DNA of 64,000 nt, taken from positions 62,001-126,000 of the forward strand of contig JQIT01000005.1 in the NCBI GenBank assembly GCA_000830255.1, written 5' to 3'. Numbering within the stretch: position 1 is the stretch's first letter; each line of letters begins with the position of its first letter. Below the pieces are notes generated by a model that was not told the origin of the DNA, ran no database searches, and saw only the letters and a program-made list of their open reading frames with translations. The DNA is from Sulfuricurvum sp. PC08-66. GTDB taxonomy: Bacteria; Campylobacterota; Campylobacteria; Campylobacterales; Sulfurimonadaceae. Made by a program: the position numbers and the translations under genes. Of this stretch, positions 34,902 to 43,475 are shown one piece after another.

Positions 34902-35667
34902 GAAGAATCCTGAAAAAACTACTGCCACTCCCTGAAAAGCGATACCCCTCGCGGTTGTAGTGTGCCAAATCGCCATAGAGTGCCACCGCAGGAGCATAAA
35001 GGTCGTTCGCCTCTTGGGTTGATAGACTCTCATACGCCTCTAGGCTAGGCATGTTGAGATATTTTTCTATTTCATCGGGAGGCAACGTGTGAAAATGGTG
35101 CGCCCTAAACTCTCGAAAAACCGCCGCAGTATCGCACGCTATGGGAGGCGTGAAGGTCTCGATATAGAGAGGTGCCTCATCGATGGGCGTGACAATCTCA
35201 CCTATCCCCTCGACATTGGCGGCGGCTACATCGTAGATAAAAAAGGGAATATCAGCACCCACCGTAGAGCCAATATAGGCTAATGTTGGCACATCTAGTC
35301 CCAATTGGGCATAGTGATTTGCCATACGTAGGAATGTCGCCGCATCGCTACTGCCACCGCCTAGCCCTGCAAAGGTGGGGATACGCTTCTCTACGACCAC
35401 TTTGTGTAGCGCAAAAAAGTCTTGCAAGTCGCTGTTCTTGGTAAAGGCTAGGAGCGCTTGATAGGCTTTGTAGATAGTGTTTTTTTCCAAGGCACACCCA
35501 AAATCACCCTCAAGTTCAAAGTGCTCACCCATAGGTCGAGGGAGAAAATGCAGCGTATCGAAGAGCGTCTCTACGCGCAAAAAGCGTGAGACCATCTCGT
35601 GGTAAGCACCGCGTGTACCTGTGATTTTGAGAAAAAGATTGACTTTTGCGTGGGCGTTTTGGATCAT
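34894..35667 (-). CDS. ispE: 4-diphosphocytidyl-2-C-methyl-D-erythritol kinase IspE
   Basis: IspE phosphorylates CDP-methylerythritol in the non-mevalonate isoprenoid pathway. The 257-residue GHMP kinase has AHAKVNLFLKITGTRGAYHE at the N-terminus, the ATP-binding GLGGGSSDAATFLRM loop and the VGADIPFFIYDVAAA motif. The length is normal for the shorter epsilonproteobacterial form. Its ATG at 35667 overlaps csrA's stop codon by four bases, and smpB starts before its own end, so the genes are tightly coupled. No other isoprenoid gene is here. Confidence 0.93.
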   Translation of the reverse strand: MIQNAHAKVNLFLKITGTRGAYHEMVSRFLRVETLFDTLHFLPRPMGEHFELEGDFGCALEKNTIYKAYQALLAFTKNSDLQDFFALHKVVVEKRIPTFAGLGGGSSDAATFLRMANHYAQLGLDVPTLAYIGSTVGADIPFFIYDVAAANVEGIGEIVTPIDEAPLYIETFTPPIACDTAAVFREFRAHHFHTLPPDEIEKYLNMPSLEAYESLSTQEANDLYAPAVALYGDLAHYNREGYRFSGSGSSFFRILHG

Positions 35668-35900
35668 TTGGGTTTGAATTGAGAGAAGAAAGCTTCCATG
35701 ACCTTATCGTCGATTTTGGTTGCGGCTGCCTCTTTGTTGGCGATTTCGACCGCGATTTTGAGCTCTTCGCGCAGTATCGATACGCTGTTGGGAGCATCGA
35801 TACCGAGCTTGACGACACCCTTGTCGATGGAGATAACTTTGATGCGAATATCGCTGCCTAGCAGTATGGCTTCGTCAATTTTGCGCGACAAAATTAGCAT
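35664..35900 (-). CDS. csrA: Carbon storage regulator CsrA
   Basis: CsrA is a dimeric RNA-binding protein that represses or activates translation by binding GGA motifs in leaders. In related bacteria it controls flagellin synthesis and is held by FliW. The 78-residue protein begins MLILSRKIDEAILLG and has the RNA-contact residues L4, R6 and R44 (SILREEL). The C-terminal extension past residue 60 (KVMEAFFSQFKPK) is longer than in E. coli, as is common in FliW-dependent CsrA proteins. It overlaps both truB (seven bases) and ispE (four bases). The fliW gene is not in the window. Confidence 0.95.
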   Translation of the reverse strand: MLILSRKIDEAILLGSDIRIKVISIDKGVVKLGIDAPNSVSILREELKIAVEIANKEAAATKIDDKVMEAFFSQFKPK

Positions 35901-36724
35901 AAGGGCACCTTGTTGAGCAGATATTCCACCGTGGAATTATGAATCAAAATAATAGCGAAATTATCTTCCAAAGAGATGAGGTATTTTCCATCCGCAGGGT
36001 TGGTAAAATCGCTGTTTTGGAGCTTCTTGCCCAGTACAATATCGCGTATATCGCCCAAATAGGTGTTGGGTTGCGCATCGATATACTCCATAGGCGCCAA
36101 GAAGCGCTCAGCCTCATAAACAAAGCGCCCCTCGCGCAGGCGTTCAAGACTTGATAGGATACCTGTAGTGCCCAAGGCTTGGGCGATATGCGCACCCAAA
36201 GAGCGGATGTAGGTGCCTTCGGAGACGGTTGCTTCGAAGGTGATGAAAGGGTGGCAATAGTGCAAAAATTTGACCTCATGCAGGGTCGAGGTGACGTTTG
36301 AAAGCTTCACCTCTTTGCCTTGGCGTGCCAAATCATAGGCGCGCTCTCCATCGATACGCTTGGCGCTGTAGATGGGAGGCGTGTAGGTGAACTCTCCTGT
36401 GAAGCCTTCGACGGTTTGGCGTATTTTTTCGAGGTCGTATGGCGCGATAGAGTAGTGCGTCACATCCCCCTCAATATCGAGCGTGTCACTCTGGACGCCT
36501 AGCCACAGCGTCGCACGGTAGGTTTTGGGTGTTTTTGCCAGATGGCTAAAGAGCCGTGTATGTCGCCCTAGTGCCACGATAAGCACCCCCTTGGCAAAGG
36601 GGTCTAGCGTGCCTGAATAGCCCGCTTTTTTGACGCGGTATTTGCGTTTGAGACGACCCAAAAAGGCGTTGGAGCTAATATAGGAGGGTTTGTATCCGAC
36701 GAAAAGTGCATCGATTTGGGCCAT
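35894..36724 (-). CDS. truB: tRNA pseudouridine-55 synthase TruB
   Basis: TruB makes pseudouridine at position 55 in the T-loop of tRNAs. The 276-residue protein has FVGYKPSYISSNAFLGRL, the catalytic aspartate in KKAGYSGTLDPFAKGVLIVA, the KTYRATLWLGVQSDTLDIEG strand, and FEATVSEGTYIRSLGAHIA. The C-terminal PUA-like tail is short. It follows uvrD after 16 bases and overlaps csrA, forming the middle of a five-gene operon. Confidence 0.95.
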   Translation of the reverse strand: MAQIDALFVGYKPSYISSNAFLGRLKRKYRVKKAGYSGTLDPFAKGVLIVALGRHTRLFSHLAKTPKTYRATLWLGVQSDTLDIEGDVTHYSIAPYDLEKIRQTVEGFTGEFTYTPPIYSAKRIDGERAYDLARQGKEVKLSNVTSTLHEVKFLHYCHPFITFEATVSEGTYIRSLGAHIAQALGTTGILSSLERLREGRFVYEAERFLAPMEYIDAQPNTYLGDIRDIVLGKKLQNSDFTNPADGKYLISLEDNFAIILIHNSTVEYLLNKVPLC

Positions 36725-36740
36725 AGTTTACGCTTGAAAA

Positions 36741-38804
36741 TTAGATGCGTTCGACGAACGAGGAGAGAATATCGCGGGTGTTGCCCCCGAAATTGATTTT
36801 GAGTTTGTACTCTTTGCCCGCTTTGCTCACGGCAAGGACGCGCCCCATCCCAAAAATTTTGTGCTTGACGATGTCCCCTTTTTTCAGACTCGTAGAGGGT
36901 GCTATTGATATAGCCCCCGCGACCAATCCCGCCTCTGCCAAAAAGGAGCTTTTTTTGAGTAGTTCGCGCTTGCCAAAGTGAAAACGGCTGTTGACGTGGC
37001 TGAGCACCAGTCCCTCTTTGGCGCGGGTCATTGCCACATACCCCAATCGACGCTCCTCCTCGATATCGGCACCATCCCCTGTGAGAGGGAAAAATCCCTC
37101 CTCCATACCGATGACGAAGAGGTGCCCAAACTCTAGCCCTTTGCTCGCATGTACGCTCATGATGTAGATGCTCTCGCCCTCGATTTGGTCTTGGTCAGAT
37201 TCAAGGGCAATTTCGTTGAGGAAGCTATCGAGATTGCCATTTTGCACCGTGATGTGGTGGTTGAAAAGCCCTTTGAACTCATCGATATTGCGTAGTCTGT
37301 CGCTACCCTCTGGCATCATTTTGTAAAAGGGTCGCAGTTCAAACGCCTCTTCAAGCCTATCGATAAGACCGTACGATTGGTTTTGGGCGATATCGAGCAA
37401 CATCTGTAGGGTTTGGATGAAGCTTCGTACTACAGTAGCATTTTTGGCTTTGATGAGGGACTCTAGCGTGGCATTGGAGACTTTTGTGAGGTACTCAAAG
37501 AGCGATTGGTTGGCATCGAGCGCCGCTTGGTCGATTTTGTCTAGCGTTACTTTGCCTAGACCCCGTTTGGGTTTGTTGATGATGCGGCGAATCGAAAAGT
37601 CATCTTGGAGATTGGTAAGGGCGCGTAGATAGGAGATGTAGTCTTTGATTTCCAATCGGTCATAGAAGCGCTGACCCCCCACGAGTTTGTAGGGCACTTG
37701 GGCGCGGTTGAGTCCCTCTTCCAGTGCACGGCTAAGTGCATTGACGCGATAGAGCACCGCGATTTCATTGGGCGCAATGCCCTTTGAGAGGAGCGCTTTG
37801 ATACGGCGTGCGATGGTAGCTGCCTCTTCGTTTTCGTCGTTGGATTCGATAGTTTCGACAGGTGAGCCTTGCCCTTTGGTGCTCAAAAGCGTCTTGCCGT
37901 AGCGTCCACGGTTGTGCGCGATGAGGGTGTTTGCCGCCTCCAAAATCGCCTTGGTCGAGCGGTAGTTATGTTCGAGTTTGATTACTTTGGTCTCTTGGAA
38001 CTGTTTGTCAAACTCCAAAATATTGCGAATATTTGCCCCACGCCAGCCGTAGATGCTTTGGTCATCGTCACCCACGACGCAGAGATTGGTATGGGCGCTA
38101 GTGAGCTTGAATAGCAGCTGTAGTTGCAGTTCGTTGGTGTCTTGGTACTCATCTATCATGATGTAGTTGTAGCGTTGGCTCGTCTGTGTGGCTAGGGCTG
38201 GGTCTAGCTCCATGATACGGTAGCTTAGCAGTATCAAATCATCGAAATCGACGAGATTGTTCTCGTGCAGATACGCCTCATAGCGTGCGTAGATAGAGGC
38301 GATTTGCTTCTCCTCTTCGATTTGGGCTTGGTCGCGCACTTCATCAGGGGTCAAAATAGAGTTTTTGTAGTGCGAAATTTCATTGCCAATAAGCGCAGGA
38401 GAGATTTGACACTCCTTGTGAAAATCGTTCACGAGGCGCTTGACGATGCCTTTTTTGTCGTTGCTGTCGATGATGACGAAGTTGGGCGAGCGTCCCAAAA
38501 TATGCATATGAAATTTCAAAAAAAGTAGACCAAATTTATGAAAGGTACACAAAAGCGGAGGGGTCGTGGTCGGCTTGATCATCGCGAGCGCTCTGTGTTG
38601 CATCTCACGGGCGGCTTTGTTGGTGAAGGTCAAGGTGAGCGTGTTTTCAGGGGGGATGCCCACTTCATCGAGCAAGTAGGCGAGGCGTGTCGTGATAGTC
38701 TTGGTCTTGCCACTGCCAGCACCTGCCAAGATGAGCAGAGGACCGTCGATATTTTGTACTGCCTCTTGCTGAGCTTCGTTGAGATTTGCCAAAAGTGTAT
38801 GCAT
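36741..38804 (-). CDS. uvrD: UvrD/PcrA/Rep-family superfamily 1 DNA helicase
   Basis: This 687-residue 3'-5' helicase has motif I ILAGAGSGKTKTITTRLAYL, motif Ia LTLTFTNKAAREM, motif II DEYQDTNELQL, motif III VVGDDDQSIYGWRGAN, motif IV KLEHNYRST, motif V YIMSVHASKGLEFGHLFVIG and motif VI GYVAMTRAKEGLVLSH. It acts in nucleotide excision and mismatch repair and in clearing replication obstacles; whether it is nearer UvrD, PcrA or Rep is not decided here. It opens the uvrD-truB-csrA-ispE-smpB run. A TACACT box lies about 45 bases upstream, next to the divergent LysR regulator and its palindrome, so that regulator could affect both directions. Confidence 0.93.
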   Translation of the reverse strand: MHTLLANLNEAQQEAVQNIDGPLLILAGAGSGKTKTITTRLAYLLDEVGIPPENTLTLTFTNKAAREMQHRALAMIKPTTTPPLLCTFHKFGLLFLKFHMHILGRSPNFVIIDSNDKKGIVKRLVNDFHKECQISPALIGNEISHYKNSILTPDEVRDQAQIEEEKQIASIYARYEAYLHENNLVDFDDLILLSYRIMELDPALATQTSQRYNYIMIDEYQDTNELQLQLLFKLTSAHTNLCVVGDDDQSIYGWRGANIRNILEFDKQFQETKVIKLEHNYRSTKAILEAANTLIAHNRGRYGKTLLSTKGQGSPVETIESNDENEEAATIARRIKALLSKGIAPNEIAVLYRVNALSRALEEGLNRAQVPYKLVGGQRFYDRLEIKDYISYLRALTNLQDDFSIRRIINKPKRGLGKVTLDKIDQAALDANQSLFEYLTKVSNATLESLIKAKNATVVRSFIQTLQMLLDIAQNQSYGLIDRLEEAFELRPFYKMMPEGSDRLRNIDEFKGLFNHHITVQNGNLDSFLNEIALESDQDQIEGESIYIMSVHASKGLEFGHLFVIGMEEGFFPLTGDGADIEEERRLGYVAMTRAKEGLVLSHVNSRFHFGKRELLKKSSFLAEAGLVAGAISIAPSTSLKKGDIVKHKIFGMGRVLAVSKAGKEYKLKINFGGNTRDILSSFVERI

Positions 38805-38864
38805 AAGATTTCGCTTTTGTGAAATGTGGTGATGTAAAGTAGTTAGAGTGTAGCCAAAGAAGGA

Positions 38865-38912
38865 TTACAATTATATAAAAAGCTTGAATTTTTTATAATT
38901 GTAAGTTATAAT
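38865..38912 (+). promoter_or_regulatory. LysR-gene promoter inside a palindrome
   Basis: TTGAAT (38884-38889), 17 bp and TATAAT (38907-38912) form a strong promoter. Inverted repeats TTACAATTAT (38865-38874) and ATAATTGTAA (38895-38904) flank the -35 box, with A/T-rich inner arms extending the symmetry. A LysR protein bound there would cover its own -35, the usual autorepression layout, and might also influence uvrD. Confidence 0.65.
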
Positions 38913-38941
38913 TTTATTCACAAATTGTTTTAGGAAGCCGT

Positions 38942-39838
38942 ATGTTAAAAGATTTCGCAAAATTACAAACTTTTATGGTTGTCATCAAAGAGAAGAGCTT
39001 CTCCAAGGCTTCAGCAAAGCTAGGTATTTCACAGCCAGCTGTCACACAACAGATAAAGTTTATCGAAGATTACCTTGAAACCAAGATAGTAGAACGCAAA
39101 AAAAATGGTATCAAACTCACCAAAGAGGGTGAGGATCTTTTCCGCATCGCACAACGCCTCGAAAAGGCAATTATATCAGCGGAAAAAGAGCTATTGCAAA
39201 TCATCAAAAAAGAGTTTACCTTCGTCATGGGTGCCTCCTTTGCCATTGGTAACTACGTGTTGCCCAACTACCTAGGCAAAATCAAAGAGAAAATCGACAA
39301 CGAAGTACATATCAAAGTCGATTTGAGTGAGCGCATCATCGATGAGGTGTTGGACAAAAAAATCGACATCGCCATGATAGAGTCTCCCGTGATGAAAGAG
39401 GGGCTTATCTACCGCGAATGGCTCGAAGATGAGCTGGTATTTTTCTCCAATCAGCCCATCCCCAAACAGCTTCGCCCTGAAGATCTCAAAAGTTTCGCAT
39501 GGATTTGCCGCAACGAAGAGTCGCATACACGCCGTATGGTCGCAGAGGTTTTTGACGAAGTGGGCGTCGATTGCAAGCAGTTCGATGTGCGTGCCGTCGT
39601 GGACAACTCCACCGCGGTCAAAGAGGGAATTTTGCGCTCAAATACCAATGACAAACCAACCGTATCGGTCATGTCACGTCACGTCATCGAAGAGGATGTC
39701 AAAGCAGGCAGATTGTTCGAGGCACGTATCAAAGGGTACAAAATCGTACGTCACTTCTTCATCGTCTACAGCAAAGACCGCAAACACGACGCCTTTATCG
39801 ATAACGTCGTCAATTTCCTCTTCACTATCAAACCCTAA
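38942..39838 (+). CDS. LysR-family transcriptional regulator
   Basis: This 298-residue protein has the LysR winged HTH at residues 1-60 (KLQTFMVVIKEKSFSKASAK, LGISQPAVTQQIKFIEDYLE) and a periplasmic-binding-protein-like effector domain from about 90. It resembles the Cj1000-like LysR regulators common in Campylobacterota. The effector and target genes are unknown. AGGA precedes the ATG, and the promoter carries a palindrome that fits autorepression. It is divergent from uvrD and converges on the SspB-like gene, with three bases between the coding ends. Confidence 0.92.
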   Translation: MLKDFAKLQTFMVVIKEKSFSKASAKLGISQPAVTQQIKFIEDYLETKIVERKKNGIKLTKEGEDLFRIAQRLEKAIISAEKELLQIIKKEFTFVMGASFAIGNYVLPNYLGKIKEKIDNEVHIKVDLSERIIDEVLDKKIDIAMIESPVMKEGLIYREWLEDELVFFSNQPIPKQLRPEDLKSFAWICRNEESHTRRMVAEVFDEVGVDCKQFDVRAVVDNSTAVKEGILRSNTNDKPTVSVMSRHVIEEDVKAGRLFEARIKGYKIVRHFFIVYSKDRKHDAFIDNVVNFLFTIKP

Positions 39839-39841
39839 CGA

Positions 39842-40324
39842 CTACTTTTTAAAAAATTTCTGATTTTCAGGATTGGACATGAGAGCCTCTAGCGAGCTCT
39901 CACGTGCGCTTTTGGTCGCTTGCGGTGAGGGTGCGGCTGTTGTCTCTGCATGCGCGGCAGGATTTTTGGCGCGTGCGGTAGAGTTGACAAAAATAGGTGT
40001 CTCATCGACGATGATTTGGATAATGTCCAAAAGCGGAACCGTCACATGCGAGCCTGTATTGTCAGAGCCAAACCCCGCTTCAAACGACAAATACTCCCCC
40101 TCGATATAGGCACTCTCGAAGGTATACCCCGCCAAAAAAAAGAGCGTAAGCGGACGAAAATCTGCCTTGATACGCGCCTCTAGCGGCGGCTCGAAGGTGA
40201 CATGGTCGATACGGCACAGCACCCCAAAAGGGATATTGTGACCAAAAAGATACTCCATGGTCGCAAGCAGATGTTTTTTGATTAATTTTTCGAACTGTTT
40301 GTCGTTGGTAAGGTGTTGTAACAT
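39842..40324 (-). CDS. SspB-like protein, possible ClpXP adaptor
   Basis: This 160-residue soluble protein has a core of about 110 residues with strands LTLFFLAGYTFESAYIEGEY, LSFEAGFG and SHVTVPLLDIIQIIVDETPI. It resembles the SspB fold (a hydrophobic strand, then LSFxxxFGG, then xxVPLxAIxxI). A disordered Ala/Pro-rich linker follows (about 118-142) with a short conserved-looking tail LEALMSNPENQKFFKK. SspB proteins hand ssrA-tagged proteins to ClpXP, and their C-terminal tail docks on ClpX. The match is by pattern only. It ends a five-gene minus-strand operon starting with the Dabb gene and follows the aminotransferase gene after two bases. Confidence 0.45.
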   Translation of the reverse strand: MLQHLTNDKQFEKLIKKHLLATMEYLFGHNIPFGVLCRIDHVTFEPPLEARIKADFRPLTLFFLAGYTFESAYIEGEYLSFEAGFGSDNTGSHVTVPLLDIIQIIVDETPIFVNSTARAKNPAAHAETTAAPSPQATKSARESSLEALMSNPENQKFFKK

Positions 40325-40326
40325 CG

Positions 40327-40905
40327 TTATGGTCTTTGTAGGATGGGGTCGTGGACGACGTAAAACCCTGTGAGGGCATTCATCAGTGCGATACTATCGG
40401 CATTTTCTAGCATCGATAAAGTAATATCACCACACTGCAAAAACCCCTCGTCCAGAAGTCGCGCACGTGTAGTCCCCGCCAAGAGCGGCGTAGCAGGGGT
40501 GAGCCACACGCCATCGATGAGGCAGGCGATATTGGCGATGGTGGTATCGCTGATGAGACCGTCGCGCAGGAGAATGACGTCATCGACCCCTTCGATGCTC
40601 TTTTTGAGACTATCGAGAGGCTCTCGATGGGCGAATTTATAGGGGTACTCCAAGGTCGTGTGCACGATGCCCAATCGACGAGAGGTGCGCAAGGTGTAGG
40701 GGATATATTCGATATGCGTTTGGTGCGCATCGTAGAGGAGACGGCATCGATAGCGCCCTTGCGGTGGAGGTGTAATAAGTCTCTCTAGCACAAAAGGCAC
40801 ATCACCCCCAAAGAGCGCATGGTAGCTTCGTGCAAGACGCGCTTGGTGGTAGGGTAGATGTTGGGCGACCCCATCGATACACAATAAGGTCTCCAAAAGT
40901 TGCAT
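40327..40905 (-). CDS. Class IV aminotransferase-fold protein (aminodeoxychorismate lyase-like)
   Basis: This 192-residue protein belongs to the PLP fold-type IV group (PabC/IlvE/D-amino-acid aminotransferase). It has a lysine in YKFAHREPLDSLKKSIEG in place of the usual PLP Lys region, DDVILLRDGLISDTTIANIA (the (D/E)xxxxxGxxxExxxxN pattern) and WLTPATPLLAGTTRARLLDE. It is shorter than typical PabC (about 270) because the N-terminal domain is reduced, as in the short epsilonproteobacterial forms. The likely reaction is cleavage of aminodeoxychorismate to p-aminobenzoate for folate synthesis, but substrate is not certain. The start is three bases past the cysK stop codon. Confidence 0.78.
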   Translation of the reverse strand: MQLLETLLCIDGVAQHLPYHQARLARSYHALFGGDVPFVLERLITPPPQGRYRCRLLYDAHQTHIEYIPYTLRTSRRLGIVHTTLEYPYKFAHREPLDSLKKSIEGVDDVILLRDGLISDTTIANIACLIDGVWLTPATPLLAGTTRARLLDEGFLQCGDITLSMLENADSIALMNALTGFYVVHDPILQRP

Positions 40906-40908
40906 CGA

Positions 40909-41835
40909 TTAGCTATCTTTGAAAAGGTCAGTCGAGAGGTAGCGTTCGCCCGTATCGCATAGGATGGTCACGATGCGTTTGCCTTGGTTTTGGGGACGTT
41001 TGGCTAGTTGCATGGCGGCGTAGACATTGGCACCTGCGGAGATGCCCACAAGCAGTCCATCTTCGCGTGCGAGCATTTTGGCGGTATCGATGGCGTGTTC
41101 GTTGGCGACGGTGATGACTTCGCCATAGAGCGCAGTATTGAGATTGTCAGGGATAAACCCTGCGCCGATGCCTTGGATTTTGTGCGGACCTGCTTTGCCA
41201 CCACTGAGTACGGGTGAATCTTTGGGTTCGACCGCGACGATTTGGATAGTGGGGATGTGTGCTTTGAGCACTTCGCCCGTACCTGTGAGCGTGCCACCTG
41301 TGCCTACTGCCGCGACGAAAATATCGACTGCGCCATCGGTATCGCGCAAAATCTCTAGTGCGGTTGTCTCACGGTGGATTTGTGGATTGTGCGGGTTGGC
41401 AAACTGCTGTAGGATAATCGCATTGGGGTTGGAGGCGACTATCTCTTGAGCGCGTTCTATAGCTCCTGTCATCCCTTTGGCGGCAGGGGTGAGTTCGAGA
41501 TTGGCACCTAGGGCTTTGAGGAGATTGCGTCGTTCGATACTCATCGATTCGGGCATGGTGAGGGTGAGTTTGAGCTTTTTGGCGGCGCACACAGCGGCAA
41601 GTCCGATACCTGTATTGCCGCTGGTGGGTTCGACGATGAGGGTATTGGGCTTGATGAGACCCTGTGCGATGGCTTGCTCTATCATGTTTTTGGCGATACG
41701 GTCTTTGACGGAGCTAGTGGGGTTGAGAAATTCACATTTACCCAAAATCTCTACACCCGTAGCGATGCTAGCGCTGTTGATGCGAACCAGCGGGGTGTTT
41801 CCTATGAGTTGTGTGACGTCGGAGGCGATATTCAT
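40909..41835 (-). CDS. cysK: Cysteine synthase CysK
   Basis: This PLP enzyme (O-acetylserine sulfhydrylase) makes cysteine from O-acetylserine and sulfide. The 308-residue protein has IGNTPLVRIN, the PLP lysine K44 in NPTSSVKDRIAKNMI, the substrate loop EPTSGNTGIGLAAVCA, the phosphate-binding AVGTGGTLTGTGEVLK and VGISAGANVYAA. The start is the ATG at 41835; lnt ends five bases upstream. The neighbours (lnt, aminotransferase, SspB-like) do not share a pathway, but spacing shows one operon. Confidence 0.96.
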   Translation of the reverse strand: MNIASDVTQLIGNTPLVRINSASIATGVEILGKCEFLNPTSSVKDRIAKNMIEQAIAQGLIKPNTLIVEPTSGNTGIGLAAVCAAKKLKLTLTMPESMSIERRNLLKALGANLELTPAAKGMTGAIERAQEIVASNPNAIILQQFANPHNPQIHRETTALEILRDTDGAVDIFVAAVGTGGTLTGTGEVLKAHIPTIQIVAVEPKDSPVLSGGKAGPHKIQGIGAGFIPDNLNTALYGEVITVANEHAIDTAKMLAREDGLLVGISAGANVYAAMQLAKRPQNQGKRIVTILCDTGERYLSTDLFKDS

Positions 41836-41839
41836 GGGG

Positions 41840-43090
41840 CTACCTTTGAGAGAGTGTGGGAATTATACCACCTGCACTGCCGTTGACACTGTGCAACACG
41901 GTCACACCGTGGCGACGGCTATAGAGAGTGATAAGCAGACGTTGCAAGGTTGGTTCTATCGAGGGGGTAAACCACGCATTGTTGCTAATCGCGACGATGA
42001 ATTGGGGCGCATCACGGTAGAACATTTCGTGGGTCGCTTCGTAGCAGATGGCGTTTCGTAGCGTCACATTGTTCTCAAGGGCAAAATCGGTCATCGAGGT
42101 GGCAGTTTGGTAATCCTCTGCGCCATCAAAAACCGCCTCTTTGATAATGTCGCTCAAAAATTTGGGCAGAGGCAGGTACTCCCCAAAGGGTACCAAAATC
42201 ATCTTTTTGGCGATGGTGCGTTTGCCTTGGGCGTAGAGGTAGGTGGCGTTGTAGCCGATGTTGTTCTCGACGTAGAGTGCTCCCGTGATGATGGTGATGT
42301 CGTAGCTTAGCCCTCGTAAATGCGCATCGAGCGAGACGACATAGTTGAGATAGAGAGGGAAATTGGACTCAGGCAATATGACCACAGAGGCGTTGGCATC
42401 GATGGCGTTTTGGATGTAGGCGATGTTTTTGTCGATGAAGCGTTGGCGGTTTTCTGGGCGCCATTTTTGCGCTTGGGGAATATCACTCTCTACAATTGCG
42501 ATGTCACTAGGCGGCGTGGGCAGTGTGGGTGTCGTCCATGCAACTGCACCTAGCAAAAGTGGCACCGCACCCCATCGATAGCGCCGCTGTGTAGCGACTG
42601 CCACCCCTGCCAAGACCAAGCCGTATTGCCAATACGCCACGCCGAAGTAGCTCTCGACCAAGAGCACATCTAGACGAAACCAATTGAACGCAAAAGGCGT
42701 ATAAAAAATCGAAAGCCCCAAAAGCGCCGCACGAACCAATGGGTGACGCGCCCACGCGATGAGCCAAAAAAGTGGCACATACCCCAGCGCAAAAACCAGC
42801 GCCACCAAGGGCACCGCCCACGTCATACCGTAGTAGCGAAAGCTCAATCCCACCCAATAAAACCACAACAATCCTACGAAAAAACCCATGACGATGAGCG
42901 CGCCACGTGGTGCTGTGAGCGTTCGATAGAGCGCCCAAAGCACGAGGGGTGTTACCAACCATGGGTGAGAAAATCCTATATAGGCTAGGTAGATAGGGGC
43001 GCTGAGTAGCAGTGCCGTAATGGCTCCCTCACGTGCCTCGATACGTGAAAAACGCCACGTAGAGGCGAATCGACGCACGTTATTTTTCAT
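41840..43090 (-). CDS. lnt: Apolipoprotein N-acyltransferase Lnt
   Basis: Lnt adds the third acyl chain to lipoproteins at the periplasmic face of the inner membrane. The 416-residue protein has about six TM helices in the first 185 residues, then a nitrilase-fold domain. The catalytic triad is visible: E241 in VVILPESNFPL, K296 in AKKMILVPFGEYLP, and C349 in RNAICYEATHEM. The protein is shorter than in E. coli (512), mainly in the nitrilase domain, as usual in this group. It lacks the final C-terminal TM helix seen in E. coli. The start overlaps the end of the Dabb gene by 11 bases, and cysK follows after four bases. Confidence 0.92.
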   Translation of the reverse strand: MKNNVRRFASTWRFSRIEAREGAITALLLSAPIYLAYIGFSHPWLVTPLVLWALYRTLTAPRGALIVMGFFVGLLWFYWVGLSFRYYGMTWAVPLVALVFALGYVPLFWLIAWARHPLVRAALLGLSIFYTPFAFNWFRLDVLLVESYFGVAYWQYGLVLAGVAVATQRRYRWGAVPLLLGAVAWTTPTLPTPPSDIAIVESDIPQAQKWRPENRQRFIDKNIAYIQNAIDANASVVILPESNFPLYLNYVVSLDAHLRGLSYDITIITGALYVENNIGYNATYLYAQGKRTIAKKMILVPFGEYLPLPKFLSDIIKEAVFDGAEDYQTATSMTDFALENNVTLRNAICYEATHEMFYRDAPQFIVAISNNAWFTPSIEPTLQRLLITLYSRRHGVTVLHSVNGSAGGIIPTLSQR

Positions 43091-43373
43091 AGTCTACGAC
43101 GCGGCTTAGTTCGGTCACTTCACTAATATAGCGTCCTACTTCCAGATGGGCAGGGTGTGTGGCATAGGTGGTCAAATCTTCACGTGTTGCGAAGGTCGAA
43201 ATGAGTACCAAATCCATCGCACGCGCACTGCCATTGAAATCGATACCCACCTCCATCGAGAGCAATCCCTCGATTTTGCTAGGGAGTGCCTCTAGCATTT
43301 TTTTGGTCTTGGCGAGGGCTTCGTTTTTCTCGGGTGTGGCTTTGAAAGTGAACATTACGACGTGGACAATCAT
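43080..43373 (-). CDS. Dabb-family (stress-responsive alpha/beta barrel) protein
   Basis: This 97-residue protein begins MIVHVVMFTFKATPEKNEAL, has helices KTKKMLEALPSKIEGLLSME, and the strands VGIDFNGSARAMDLVLISTF and TYATHPAHLEVGRYISEV. These are the Dabb ferredoxin-like dimer pattern including the H-P-x-H motif. Relatives have varied roles (olivetolic acid cyclase, stress proteins); the bacterial ones are mostly unassigned. The start is ATG 43373 with AAAGGA five bases upstream; the frame extends upstream but lacks a signal. It leads the lnt-cysK operon, and its promoter overlaps that of the divergent barrel gene. Confidence 0.85.
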   Translation of the reverse strand: MIVHVVMFTFKATPEKNEALAKTKKMLEALPSKIEGLLSMEVGIDFNGSARAMDLVLISTFATREDLTTYATHPAHLEVGRYISEVTELSRVVDYEK

Positions 43374-43402
43374 ATTTTTCCTTTTTTGGTCGATGTAGTG
43401 GG

Positions 43403-43421
43403 TAAAATGCGCCAAATTGTA
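43403..43421. promoter_or_regulatory. Face-to-face promoters sharing a GCGCC core
   Basis: On the plus strand TAAAATGCGCC (43403-43413) serves the barrel gene at 43476. On the minus strand TACAATTTGGCGC (complement of 43409-43421) serves the Dabb-lnt-cysK operon. The two -10 boxes point at each other across the same GCGCC, so the two polymerases would compete for overlapping DNA. Confidence 0.55.
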
Positions 43422-43475
43422 GCCAAGAAACCCTTTTTAGGCTACTATTTGCCCAATATTACTCAAGGTATTTCG

